Assembly: GCA_022559845.1 (NCBI GenBank)
Contig: CM040120.1
Coordinates: 162,546,334 to 162,610,333 of the forward strand
Reading direction: 5' to 3'
From: Amorphophallus konjac
Lineage: Eukaryota; Streptophyta; Magnoliopsida; Alismatales; Araceae
Length of the DNA stretch: 64,000 nucleotides
In this document: positions 43,123-54,843 of the stretch, piece after piece
Layout of the letters: every line of letters begins with the position of its first letter
How positions within the stretch are numbered: the first letter of the stretch is position 1
Translations under genes and position numbers: made by a program
The notes under the pieces: generated by a model
Databases searched by the model: none
What the model was told of the DNA's origin: nothing
The model's input: only the letters and a program-made list of their open reading frames with translations

Positions 43123-44355
43123 TGTAGACGCCCGGATGGGGTGTCTCGTGGTGAAAGGTGCAGTCGTGGGGTCGTCGCCGAGAGGTACAAGCTCCCCCTT
43201 CCCTCTCACTCTACTTGCTCCTCTTCTGCTTGATGTTACAGTGCGCGTGTTAGACTGAAGGAAAGAAGGTGATCGCCAGAGGCTTATACCTGAGCCTCAC
43301 AGGAAAGGATGATCATGTTGAAGTGCCTCAAACGGGGAGCTTGTGGGAACCTGACTTCTCCATGCTCAGCCGACCAAGAACAGAGAGTCCTGCATAATCC
43401 GGGGATGCTAAAAGTCCTACAAACGATGATAAGAGCTCACGAAACACAAGGAAAACAAACACCAATTAGATCTAGGAAGTGCAGTAAATGTTCTAAACAA
43501 CACAAAGGAATGAAAATGATGGTGGCGTGATTACCTTGGGGGTGTTTGGGAAGGGGGGATGGTCAAGACTTTCGACCACTCGCCTTCCTGTTTGTTTAAA
43601 GACAAACCTCTATAAGCGGTGTCTAAAGGTTGGCTAAGATGCTATGGATGTAAATGCAAAGGGGTATGTAACGTGTAACAGAGAAAGGAAGAAGCAGAAG
43701 CGCGAAAGCAAACCAGGGGACAGCCAAGCATTTGGCTACCCGGGAACTGAAGTCGGACAAAGTCGGAAGCCGAGGATGACCTCCTGTCTCACAAACTTTT
43801 AGTACTCTAGGGTGCGTTCGAGCTCGAACCCTCTGCTCATCCCAGTCTCTCTTCCAACTCCAGACTCCAAAGAGATCTCTCTCCTCGAAGACTCCTCCGC
43901 GCCATCTCTCTCCGAAAAACCCAAGACTCCCAACTCCAAAGAAGAAAAGCCCTTAAACTCTCATTTTCAGAGGTTTTGTCATGGAAGCCTCCCTCTAGAA
44001 ACCTATAGCTTCGTGCGGCTAGATGTGGGCGACGAGGCCGGGGCTCGTGCGAGGTGTGGTGGAAGAACGTGGCACGTTTGGTTGACCAACAGTTGCAGGA
44101 AGGCGGAAAGACCATTGGCCTTCTATAGAATGAAGGTGGCCAGATGGCTGGCCTTCTACCAGACCTAGGCAGCCAAAGGCTTGGACGCCCAACCCATGGG
44201 CCCTTGTCACCCTATGTTCGAGCTAGGCCCAATAATGTGTGTGTTGGGCTGGACTTAAAAGCATAAAACATCAATAAAATCGAGTAAAGCAACGGTGTCA
44301 CTGATATGACAGTCTAACTGGGGATCCGCAGGATGTCCAAAATTAGGCGTCTACA
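43123..44355 (-). repeat. T0 5' LTR (1,233 bp)
   Basis: Perfect 10-bp inverted ends, TGTAGACGCC and GGCGTCTACA. The candidate primer site at its left edge makes it a 5' LTR on the minus strand, with T1 inserted in the leader. The right edge lies in LINE sequence. Chance frames on both strands (43,812-44,168) are not genes. Confidence 0.75.
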
Positions 44356-45423
44356 GGGGGGAGCCAGCACCCCTTCATGGGAATACCCGGGATGACATCC
44401 CGCAAATGGAGGAGACATTTGTGAAAAATATGCTGGGAAGACATCGCAACCCCCTGAAATCTGCACCTATTCCGATTGCACCAGATTTTCCATAGGGACA
44501 AAGAAAATCACCCATGCTATACATCCCGCCATGGAAGTAATATGAATAGATTAAAAGAAGTGGGTAATAAACTGCACACAAGATGTACTCTGCTGAATAG
44601 CGCTTCCAAGTAAATCTGAGAAGTGTGCCCAAACCCCCGTTGCAATGTCACTGCAAAAGAGAAGCTGGAATGTAGATTCCTGACATGCCAGAGAACAACA
44701 AGTGCACTTCGAACAGAGATGAATGGCACAGCGCATGACCATGTCATTAGTAGGGAGACACCCCTGCATAATCTTCCAGACAAATACAGACCATTTGGTT
44801 GGGATGTGAGCAGCTCAAAGAGCTGGCCAGTCAGCCGAGGGAGCATCGCCTTGGATAATGTCCCAAGCAGAACTAGCAGTGAAATGGCCAGAAGGAGTGG
44901 GACACCAAATCCAGGTATCCTTCAACTCCGAGGTGGAAAGAATATGCTAAAAAATCACAGTGGGGCAACGCTGGATAGCCAGGGACAGATGAGCCAATCT
45001 AGAGCAGCAAGGTCCTGACTAACCGTAATCAACTTGTCACTGACTGTGTTCCACAAAGGTGGGGGAATGAAAGACTTGAGTGGGCTATTGCCCACCTAAA
45101 TGTCGAACCAGAATGAGGCCGACGAAGCCATGTCGAGGTGACAACGCGATGGTGCTCAGCAACAATGGATGCAACTCTGATCCATAACGCCTTGTCCGGA
45201 GCTTTAATGAGGGGGAAACTAGCTTCAGAGAAATGACACCGATACAAATGTTTCTCCTTGAAGAATCTGGACCACAAAGAAGAAGAGGTGATCACAGTCC
45301 AAAGCAACTTCACATGAATGGTCACCTGCATATCCTCAAGACTGATAATCCGTAGCCCGCCACAACGCTTGGGTTGGCAAATGACAGCCTAAGATTTCCA
45401 GTGTCTTTTTGGGGCACCTTCAA
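44356..45423 (-). pseudogene. L1: LINE remnant, RT C-terminal and zinc-binding region
   Basis: On the minus strand the pieces come in LINE order through several frames. First GGLRIISLEDMQVTIHVKLL (about 45,290-45,350), then SLWSRFFKEKHLY. Next is the RT-associated zinc-binding region MQGCLPTNDMVMRCAIHLCS with CTCC (about 44,650-44,770), and finally SLWKIWCNRNRCRFQG (about 44,450). Stops and shifts are frequent. T0 bounds it at 44,355 and G3 at 45,424, so neither LINE end is visible. Confidence 0.8.
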
Positions 45424-46675
45424 TGTCACGCCCCGAGATATAGGTATAGCGGAAGCAACTCGGGAACATGAACAGCCGACAAAGTAAGCCTCTAGCTAGC
45501 ACGACAATCAGAGCGCTACAACCATTCACACAAAATAGTGAACACAACACCATATAATCAAAACCTCAACTTTATTAATCAAATAATCCAAGTTTACAAT
45601 GACACTTTGACTTACTTGACATCATGACTCCCTAGACTCAATAAAATAGAAAATTTCATAACATGATCAACTTCACCGCCTATCATAGTGAAGGAATCTA
45701 ATTTACAATAACAAACTCTTGACCATCTAGGCTTCTCTCGATCTTTACTCGCTCTCGGAATCACCGCTTGAGTACTCCGACTCCGAGCCACCAGAACTTC
45801 CTGAAAAGATTGGAAAAGTAGGGAATGAGCATACTCGCCCAGTAGGTATCTTCATGTCAACATGATGGCATACTTTACATGTTTAACATTTTAGCTCTAG
45901 AAGGTAAGATAGAAAAGAATGCAATAAAACATGCGAACAAAACCATAGTAATAACAAGTAGCAAGATGTGAAGGTAAGAACATGATATTGCAAGAATATA
46001 TGATCAAGATCTAGCAAGAATATAAGTTGGCCTCTCATTCAAGAATGTACTATCAATAATGAGAATGTACTTTTCATAACCTTGAAAAGGCTATGTACTA
46101 GAAAGTCATGTAACAAGAATGTAGTTCAAGCAAGCACGTATAATTTCATGAATGACCTCATGGAATTCACCCGTTTATAAAAAAAGTACACCCAGCACAA
46201 GGCGACACTAGTAATCATTATACTCCATGGTTAATAGTATATTTCTGGCCATCTGCCGAGGGGGCTAGAGAGGAGCCCTTGGACACCGTCCGTGCCCGCC
46301 CTTGCATCTTCAAGTTATAAATCAAACTACTTCCACGAGAAATAACAATAAAGTCGGCAAAGAATGTAAAGTTCAATAATACCATTGAGATGATAGTAAG
46401 GAAGGCATGAATGTACCAATTTCATGAACCTGAGAGGTCAAGAATGACTTAAAAAGAATGTTGTGTTACGGGAGGAATCGGACAGCATAACAACATATTT
46501 ATCAATTTTCATAGTTCATTAGGGACTTTAATGAATAATGTTTGGGTTCCAGATAGTCAGAAGATCATCTGAAACAGAGCGAGATCAACCCGTTGGTTAA
46601 ACCTTGGGTTCGGCAAAACTTGACAGAACGCGGTTGCTGGGGATCCACAATTAAAAGAACGCGATAGGGAACATT
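45424..46675 (-). repeat. G3 3' LTR, part 1 (distal end)
   Basis: On the minus strand the LTR ends CTCGGGGCGTGACA at 45,424. N1 is inserted at 46,675, and the LTR resumes at 54,844. No gene is seen; chance frames only. Confidence 0.7.
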
Positions 46676-48760
46676 TGATGTGGGACGGACCAGCAAACCT
46701 GGGACTTTAGCTCGCAACTCATCCCTAAGCGAGGGAAACGTGGGATCGTGCGCGGTTGAGGAACCGGCACTGAGTCTTGGTATTCGGCTCTTCCACGTGT
46801 ACTCGGATTGAGTCATGGGACGGGTCACTCACTCACTCTCGCAGCGGTGGTAAAAATATATATATCGAGTTAGGATCCTAACATTCTCTCTAGCAGCGGC
46901 ATATACAAATAACTACGAGTAAAGCAAATGCCGAGTAAGGGAGCGGACACGGTACCTCCACGCGCCGGGCATGGGGAAGACGACCCCGGCCAAGTACGGT
47001 AACTCCCGGTAAAAATATTACAATAAATACATAAGTTAATTTGCTGCCCACTCCACACAGGGAGGTAAAAGGTCTACAATGTGGGCCCGGGAGGATCGAT
47101 CTTGGGTTGACGGGCATCAACTTGGATAGCTCCGTCGGTGACGTCCGGATGACGCGTGCTGCGGGTTGTGGGGCCCATGTGCTGGCTGGTGGGCCGAGTG
47201 GGTCGGGAATGGTACTGCTGCGATGGTGGCTCCTGGAGGGACGTTCCCTGGGAAGGCAACGTGCTAGTTCGCCTTGTGGAAGGCGAGTCGACCGGCCGGG
47301 CGGTCGGTGTGGCTTGCTGTCCATGGGCTGGTACTTCTGTTCTGTAGTGCGCGACCCGGTAAGAATGGCTGCTGCGAACAGCCCTGACGCTCGATTGATG
47401 CGAGATTGGTGCCATTGGAAAGCTTACTCAGAGAGCTACGACCTATGGCTAGAGAGGGAATTTTGTCTATCTCTGTAATGGCCTTGGTCGAATTTATAAC
47501 CTACTGGTTCATAGAATTAGATCTGGCAGGATAGATTTGGATCTGCCTGAGAATGAGCGTTGACCGGAGGGAAAACGTTGGATCTGGAAGTTGGGCTCTT
47601 GATGAAAGTTGGAGAGAGGAAAGTATGGAAGACGTGGATATTTTTTGTAGATTTTCTAGAGGTGGTTTGACAGGGGAAATGAAATTTTGACTAGACAAGG
47701 GTCGGATCTGGACTGCACAGGACAGACCAAATTTTTGATTGAGTTTTAATTTTCTGGAGGGGTAAATGAAATTATAAATTTGTGGAGATGGGTTTTGGTG
47801 CGTAGAATACCTAGTCCAAATTTGGGCTCGATCAAAAATTGGGAAGGGGGTCGAACATAGGAAGAACAGGATGGCTAGAACAGGATCTGCACAGAAGGCA
47901 GATTGCTAGGAGGAAAAAGATAGAATTGGGAAAAATAGCTAACAAAGGGTAAATAACCAGATTTATTTTTTGGAGGCTGGGGTGGAAGTGGGGGACTCTC
48001 CCTCCAATTTTGGGCTCGACCGGAGCTCCTGATGGAGAGCTAAAAATTGAGCTTGGAGGCCCGGTCCTGATGTGGACAGAACTCCGACGATGGCGGTGGC
48101 GGCGCGATGGCGACACGAACGGAAGGTGGCGGCGGAGCTTCACACCCCGGGAGGAGAGATCACTTGGAATCCACCAAGTGCTGTAGGGAATCCACCCTAG
48201 AAACACAGCAAATCCATGCTGCAAGGAGAGCGGAGAGAGAGGGCACCCTTGGGCTTGTGCAATTTTGCAAAATTTCTTCTCATTAATTCTTCTAAAATGG
48301 GAAATACAAGCTATTTATATGAAATACAAAATGACCCTAACTATCCTCAGATCTAGGTTAGGGGAGGGGTATACAGGGGACATCACATTTAATCCCATGT
48401 GGTCAAAAACTAAAAGTTGAAATACAATAAGTGGAGGGGGGCGCCCCTTGACTTTTAAGGAGGTATCTTGGACTTTTTAACCCAATTGTCCCCTTGAATG
48501 GTCAAGCCCTTCTAGAAGTCACCTAGGACATTTGAACAGCCCCACATGGACCCCAAGATGCCACTTGGACCAATGAGGAAGGGGTGGAGGGTCCTATATG
48601 CCCTACATGGCCTTTTGCAAAGAAACCCAAAGACTTCTAGGACTAACAAATTGGCTTATAAAGCCTTACAATTGCAAACATATTTTTCCAAGGATATAAA
48701 TGCAAATAAAAGGATACAAATGCAAACTAAAAAGTTAGTGCCCGGTGTTGATTCCCATCA
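46676..48760 (-). repeat. N1 3' LTR (2,085 bp)
   Basis: On the minus strand it starts TGATGGGAATCAACACC and ends CCGTCCCACATCA. TATAAATAG lies at about 48,311-48,320 on the minus strand. It aligns along its full length with 52,749-54,843 and more distantly with S2. Frames 47,041-47,478 and 47,832-48,224 are chance. Confidence 0.9.
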
Positions 48761-49331
48761 ATTCTCCCCGGGTGGAAAGAACTCGACCCCGTCGAGTAAG
48801 GGGTGCGGCTGCTCGTATGACACCTGTGGATCCGTCACGGAACCTGGAAGCGCGGAGTAGGCTCCACTCCAAGTAATCGACACCCGCTCATCTCGTATAG
48901 ATTCGATATGCACATGCTGCTGTGGGAATGAGGCTAGAGGTGGACACTCCGGGGTGGGGTCACTCTCAAAGGGGCGAAGGCGGCTCGAAGACTCACTAGG
49001 AATCACCGGTGGGTCCCTTTATGTGACTAGATCCGATATGTTGAGGTAGTTCCCAAATTACGGCAAGTCCACAACGTACGCATTAGATCTGACTTGTCTC
49101 GCACGCGAAAGGGACTAATCATCGCGAGCGTACAAAGATCGACTCAACTTGATGTATGCAGACTCACTATGCACTTGACAAGAAAGAAAAACACAAACTC
49201 ACACATGACCCTAAACAACCCTACGGTTAGTCCGACCCATACACATACAAAGGTGGACCAGGGCATCCAAATGTGTGCCATGCATACACTAGATGCAACC
49301 AAAGGTCGGTAGAATCATGGACTCCTAGACA
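48761..49331 (-). other. N1 3' untranslated region with polypurine tract
   Basis: On the minus strand CCCGGGGAGAAT (48,761-48,772) directly precedes the 3' LTR and is the polypurine tract. The rest is non-coding. An 82-codon frame ending near 48,758 shadows the tract and is not a gene. Confidence 0.75.
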
Positions 49332-50169
49332 TCACGAAATGCACCACTCATGCATGGACGATCCTTTAGATTTGGGAGGTTTGGGTGGTCTAGGAGAGTT
49401 GAATGCATCATTTGCATCACCCCTATGTGTATCTGGCTTGGTGGGTGTAGATGACTCGGCCCGTGGGGAAGGGGTGTGATAGTGGACTCCTTGGAAGAAG
49501 TGAAGTGAGAATGATAGCTCGGGAGGTTCACTAGTGAAGGGGTCAAAAGGGTCAAAGAAGGTATGACCCCATGAGATGGACTCCCCCATCACGTGGACCC
49601 ACGTGTGGGGTTCTTGAAGGTGTAGGTGGTCACCTTCATTCATCATGATAGGTGAGACAAAGATCTCATGTAAGAGGTAAGGTTCCTCCCTTGGTATGGC
49701 AATACCGTAGGAGGGGGTGAAATCCAGCACATCGGGAACAGGGAAGAATAATAGGACCTCGGTGGTGATAGGACCCAAGGTGTACACTGAGGTGACAGAC
49801 CCCAAAACTGGGAGCGTGAAGCTATGCGTATAGGGTTGGTCAGACCCTAAGGCCAAAGTATATGTCAGCTCCCACTGACATTCTAGACTCCTTAGTAGAT
49901 CCTTTACACTTTCTACGAAGCAAAAGGATTTGAACGTGGTGTGAAAGGAGTTAATGGGGACTATTGGGAGGGCTGGGTCCATGGAGGGATAGCAAGACGG
50001 TCTAGGGACCAAGCCTATCCTGAGCCAACTAAGAAGCGGTTCGGCTATGTGTAGCTTCCCCGTTAGAGGTATGGGTAGCTCCGGCTGAGGTGGGTGAGGC
50101 TGTGGGGCAAGAGCGTCCTGCCTCATAGGTCCATGTGCTTGGTCGATCGGCTCAGCGCTCGGCTGATGG
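49332..50169 (-). CDS. N1 ORF, second part: unidentified 279-codon region joined to gag
   Basis: This stretch is open from the S2 junction down to the stop at 49,332 and stays in frame with the gag part at 52,126-52,448 once S2 and one GTAGA are removed. The full ORF would be 386 codons plus stop with no interruption. The region is rich in Pro, Ser and aromatic residues, contains LLRSLECQWELTYTLALGSD and ends in PRPPKPPKSKGSSMHEW. I do not recognise a domain, zinc knuckle or membrane segment. It could be a highly diverged gag tail or captured sequence. Confidence 0.7.
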
Positions 50170-50174
50170 GTAGA

Positions 50175-52125
50175 TGATGCGGGACGGACACGCGACCTGG
50201 GACTCTAGCTCGTGATCACCCCTAAGCGAGGGAAGACGTGGACCGTGCGCGGTTGAGAAACTGGCATTGAGTCTCGGGTATCGGCCTTTCCGCGTTAACT
50301 CGGATTGAGTCACGGGATGGTCACTCACTCTCGCTCTCGCAGCGGTGATAAAATGATAACAAGCTAGATAATCTACCACTCATGCAACGGCATATACAAA
50401 AATATACAAGTAAAGTAATGCCTACGAGGAGGGTAGCGAGTGTACCTCCACGCTCCGGGCATGGGGAAGACGTTCCCGACCAAGTACGGTAACTCCCAGT
50501 AACCATAGTAAAAATTTAGTTACAACAGTGAAATCTATTACCCACTCCACGCAGGGAGGTAAAGGGCTATAAGTGGGGCTCGGGAGGACCAACCCTGGGT
50601 TGACGGGCAGCAATCTAGAGGTACGCACGGCACGAACTCGGCCTGCTGGTCCGACTCGGCACTATTCCAACTCGGTGCTGCACCAACTCGGTTGCTGACT
50701 CACTGGACAACAAGCAACGGTTTCTAAAGGAACGTCGCCTTCCTAAGGTCTTCTGAAAGCGCCGCTTGGCTGGGACGATGGCGGGATGTCCTTGATCGAC
50801 TCCTGGGAGTGGCGGCTCCAGAAGTTGACTTTTGGTATATTTGCACGAATTAATCTCAGATTGATTTTTCTGATCTGCACAGGGAAAAGATTTGCACGCC
50901 TCGGCGGCAAGAATTATGACGCTCAGATTCGGAGGCCGATCGAGGCGTTGCTGGTACCGTTGGAAAAAGCACTCATAGATATACAACATATATTGTTGAC
51001 AGCTCCATCCACTGAACGGATTGAAAATGAATATGACTGTAACACTGTTTTTGTTTCTGACTCGGACTCATAGACACACAGGGAAGCAAGGGATCTGTCT
51101 TAAACTGACATTTGACCGAAGGGAAAATGATTTTTCTAGACTCCACGAAAATTATGGTGGAAGGGGGTATATGTGTGGAACACTGAGTATTGTTTTGGGA
51201 TTTTTTGAAAATTTGTAAGGGGGTGGGGAAAATGTGACAAGGTGACTCTGTCCCGTAGATCTGCAAAAGGGTAGATTACTGAGAGGACAAACAAAAATAT
51301 GGGAAAAATACCAAATGACTTCCAAATGACACGGAATTTGAACTGGAGGTTAAGGGAGATGGACAGAACAAACCCTCAAAATTAGGGCTTGAACAGACAA
51401 CCATAAAAAAAGATAAAATTTCAGAGATGAGGTTCTATCCTGATGGAGACAGAACTCCGACGATGGCAGTGGCGGTGCGTTGGCGGCACGAACGGAAGGC
51501 GGCGACCGGAAGTCGCATCCAGCGGAGGTTGGAGATCTTGGAGTCACACCAAGATGAGGGATTCAAACCCTAGAATGGTAGAAATCCATCTTCAAGAGGG
51601 GAGGAGAGACACAATGGGTGCCCTTGGGCTTGCTCTTGGCAAAAATGCTTAATTCTCCATTAATTTCTCTAATGACACTATACATAGGCTTATATAGAGA
51701 ATGGCAAGGGGTGGGGGGCTGGGAATTTCATGGGAGAGAGGCCATCTTCTTCCCCCATGTGGTAAAAAATCTAAAATAAATAAATTACATATGGAGGGGG
51801 CACTCCTTTGAAAGGAAGGAAGGCATCTTGGACTTTTTATTCCATTTGTCCCCTTTGAATGTCAAACCATCTAGAAGCCCACCTTGGACCTTTGACTAGC
51901 CCCACATGGACCCAAATGGCTTAGGTGGACCAATGGTGAAGGAGTTAGGGCCCCCTTACTGGACCTACTGACAATTTGCATAAAAACCCAAATAATCCAA
52001 GGGAATGACACATTAGCTTATAAAGTCTTACAATTGCACATATACTTTCCCAAGGATATAAAAATAAACTAAAGGACACAAATGTAAAATAAAATGTTAA
52101 TGCTCTTGCTCTGATGTCCCCATCA
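50175..52125 (-). mobile_element. S2: solo LTR (1,951 bp), N1-related family
   Basis: On the minus strand it starts TGATGGGGACATC and ends CCGTCCCGCATCA. GTAGA is repeated at 50,170-50,174 and 52,126-52,130. TATATAAGCC lies near 51,688-51,697 on the minus strand. It splits the N1 ORF without disturbing the frame on either side. Chance frames inside (for example 50,615-50,989) are not genes. Confidence 0.93.
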
Positions 52126-52448
52126 GTAGATGCGCGTTGTAGGGTAGCATCTGCTTGTCGTAGGGCAGCATCAAACCGTGACTCAAATGGCTCGACCTCT
52201 AGAGCGACCTGATAGGCGTTCCCCAAAGTTTTCACGTGGCGGCAAATTAATTCAAATTGGAAGTGAAGCCGCAAACATTTCCAAAATTGAGTTCCGGCCT
52301 CGATGCTCTCCTTCCCGACTCCACATCTTGTCCGGTACACTTCGAAGTCCCTAATGTACACGGACACGAACTGATTGCCTTGGTCGGGCCTGATGTACGG
52401 GTTGGCCATAGTGGCAAAGATGGGGTTGGATCCCCTAGGAATGGGCAT
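52126..52448 (-). CDS. N1 ORF, first part: gag capsid fragment
   Basis: The ATG at 52,448 opens MPIPRGSNPIFATMANPYIR. Residues about 28-90 match the second half of a gypsy gag capsid domain (VYIRDFEVYRTRCGV, GNAYQVALEVEPFE), comparable with EYIENFDYYLLKCGV and AYQVARDAEKF in E1. The first half of the capsid and the zinc knuckle are absent. The frame runs on across the S2 site into 50,169-49,332. A protein of this kind might still interact with a full Gag; that is inference. Confidence 0.75.
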
Positions 52449-52731
52449 GCAATGCCATTTTTTTGGTTTTTGTTGTTATATGCAAAAGCTTATGTAAACT
52501 AAAACACCTAGACTCAACCAATAGACGGTACGTGGCGGAGTTACGAGATCCGAAGATCCTCTCTCGCAAGTGTGCGACCTTCTCGATAGGCATAACCTAA
52601 CGTTCGGGCAACACCTTTTAATATACCGAATAATGGTATGCAAATGCAACGCCCGACTTAGACTTAGACTCCTAGACTTAAATGACTCTTTTTTGTGTTT
52701 TTTAAATAAATAATACCCAAGACTCAACCTT
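52449..52731 (-). other. N1 leader
   Basis: Non-coding sequence between primer site and ORF start, about 280 bp. It holds a T-rich stretch just before the ATG on the plus strand and a few short frames without support. Confidence 0.6.
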
Positions 52732-52745
52732 CCACTCTGATACCA
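52732..52745 (-). other. N1 primer binding site
   Basis: The minus strand reads TGGTATCAGAGTGG, the tRNA-Met type site, three bases inside the 5' LTR edge at about 52,749. Confidence 0.88.
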
Positions 52746-52748
52746 ATT

Positions 52749-54843
52749 TATTGCGGGACGGACTAGCGAACCTGGGACTCTAGCTTGCAACTCATCCCTA
52801 AGCGAGGGAAATACGGGATAGTGCGCGGTTGAGGAACCGGCAGTGAGTCTCGGGTATTCGGCTCTTCCGTGTGTACTCGGATTGAGTCACGGGACGAGTC
52901 ACTCACTCACTCTCACAGCGGTGATAAAAATATATATATCAAGCTAGGATCCTAACATGCTCTCTAGCAGCCGCATATACAAATAAATATGAGTAAAGCA
53001 AATATCGAGTAAGGGAGCGGACACGATACCTCCACGCGCCGGACATGGGGAAGACGACCTCGGCCAAGTACGGTAACTCCCGATAACAATATTACAATAA
53101 TTACAGAAGTAAATTTGCTGTCCACTGCACGCAGGGAGGTAAAGGGCTACAATGTGGGTCCGGGAGGATCGATCTTGGGTTGACGGGCAGCAACTTGGAT
53201 AGGTCCGTCGGTGCCGTCCGGATGACGCATGGCGGGTTGTGGGGCCCATGTGCTGGCTGGTGGGCCGAGTGGGCTGGGAATGGTACTGTTGCGATGGTGG
53301 CTCCTGGAGGGACATTCCCTGGGAAGGCGACATGCTGGTTCGCCTTGAGGAAGGTGAGTCGATCGGTCGGGCGGTCGGTGCGGCTTGCTGTCCACGGGCT
53401 GGTACTTCTATTCTATAGTGCACAACCCGGCGAGAATGGCTGCTGCGAACAACCTCGACCTCTGATTGACGCGAGATTGGTGCCGTTGGAAAGCTTACTT
53501 TGAGAGCTATGGCCTATGGCTAGAGAGGGAATTTTGCCTGTCTCTGTAATGGCCTTGGTCGAATTTATAACCTGTTGGTTCACAGAACCAGATCTGGCAG
53601 GATAGATTTGGATCTGCCTAAGAATGAGCGTTTACTGGAGGGAAAACGTCGGATCTGGAAGTTGGGCTCTTGATGAAAGTTGGAGATGGAACAGTAAGGA
53701 AGATGTGGATATTTTTTGTGGATTTTCTAGAGGTGGTTTGACAGGAGAAATGGAATTTTGACTAGACAGGGGTCGGATCAGGGCTGCACAGGATAGAACA
53801 AATTTTTGACTGAGTTTTAATTATTTGGAGGGGTAAATGAAATTCTAAATTCGTGGAAAATTTGTGGAGATGGGTTTTGGTGGGTAGAGCACCCAGTCCA
53901 AATTTGGGCTCAATCAAAAATTGGGAAGGGGGTCGAACATAGGAAGAACAGGGTGGCTGGAACAGGATCTGCACAGAAGGCAGATTGATAGGAGGAAAAA
54001 GATAGAATTGGGAAAAATAGCTAACAAAGGGTAAATAACCAGATTTTTTTCTTTGGAGGCTGGGGTGGAAGTGGGGGACTCACCCTCCAATTTTGGGCTT
54101 GACCTGAGCTCCTAATGGAGAGCTAAAAATCGAGCTTTGAGACCCTGTCCTGATGTGGACAGAACTCCAATGATGGCGGTGGCGGCGCGATGGCGGCACG
54201 AACGGAGGGCGGCGGCGGAGCTTCACACCCCGGGAGGAGAGATCACTTGGAATCCACCAAGTGTTGTAGGGAATCCACCCTAGAAATACAGCAAATCCAT
54301 GCTGCAAGGAGATGGGAGAGAGAGGGCGCCCTTGGGCTTGTGCAATTTTGCAAAATTTCTTCTCATTAATTCTTCTAAAATGGGAAATACAAGCTATTTA
54401 TATGAAATACAAAATGACCCTAACTATCCTCAGATCTAGGTTAGGGGAGGGGTATACAAGGGACATCACATTTAATCTCATGTGGTAAAAAATAAAAATT
54501 AAAATACATTAAGTGGAGGGGGGCGCCCCCTTGACTTTTAAGGAGGGATCTTGGTCTTTTTAATCCAATTGTCCCCTTGAATGGTCAAACCCTTCTAGAA
54601 GCCACCTAGGATATTTGACCAGCCCCTCATGGACCCCAAGATGCCACTTGGACCAATGAGGAGGGGGTGGAGGGTCCTGCAGGGCCTACATGGCCTTTTG
54701 CAAAGAAACCCAAAGACTTTTAGGACTAACAAATTGGCTTATAAAGCCTTACAATTACAAATATGTTTTCCCAAGGATATAAATGCAAATAAAAGGAGAC
54801 AAATGCAAACTAAAAAGTTAGTGTCCGGTGTTCATTCCCATCA
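52749..54843 (-). repeat. N1 5' LTR (2,095 bp)
   Basis: On the minus strand it starts TGATGGGAATGAACACC and ends CCGTCCCGCAATAA, so its 3' end has lost the usual CA by mutation. TATAAATAG lies near 54,394-54,403 (minus). Differences from the 3' LTR are more frequent than between the C1 or T2 pairs, so N1 is older. Confidence 0.88.

Larger units (their letters stand above)
46676..54843 (-). mobile_element. N1: non-autonomous LTR retrotransposon (8,168 bp including S2)
   Basis: Two LTRs of about 2.1 kb (46,676-48,760 and 52,749-54,843) flank a 4.0-kb interior with a primer site, one gag-derived ORF and a polypurine tract, all on the minus strand. There is no protease, RT or integrase. The flanks ACATT (46,671-46,675) and ACAAT (54,844-54,848) may be a target duplication with one change. 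Without S2 the element is about 6.2 kb. LTR ends TGATGGG..CATCA resemble E1 and S1, so a chromovirus-like element may supply its enzymes. Confidence 0.87.

Noticed and set aside
43123..44355. DNA transposon reading of the unit with 10-bp inverted ends TGTAGACGCC
   Set aside because: A primer-site-like sequence at the left edge and LTR-like TG..CA ends favour an LTR; no transposase or flanking duplication was seen.
47041..47478. 145-codon plus-strand frame in the N1 LTR with opposing minus-strand frames
   Set aside because: Part of an LTR; frames on both strands; no domain.
19992..52125. Insert lengths plus duplications of C1, S1 and S2 are all divisible by three
   Set aside because: The chance is about one in 27 and no mechanism is known; it only explains why host frames keep their phase number.
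3451..52745. tRNA-Met-like sequences
   Set aside because: They are 12-14 bp primer binding sites next to LTRs, not tRNA genes.
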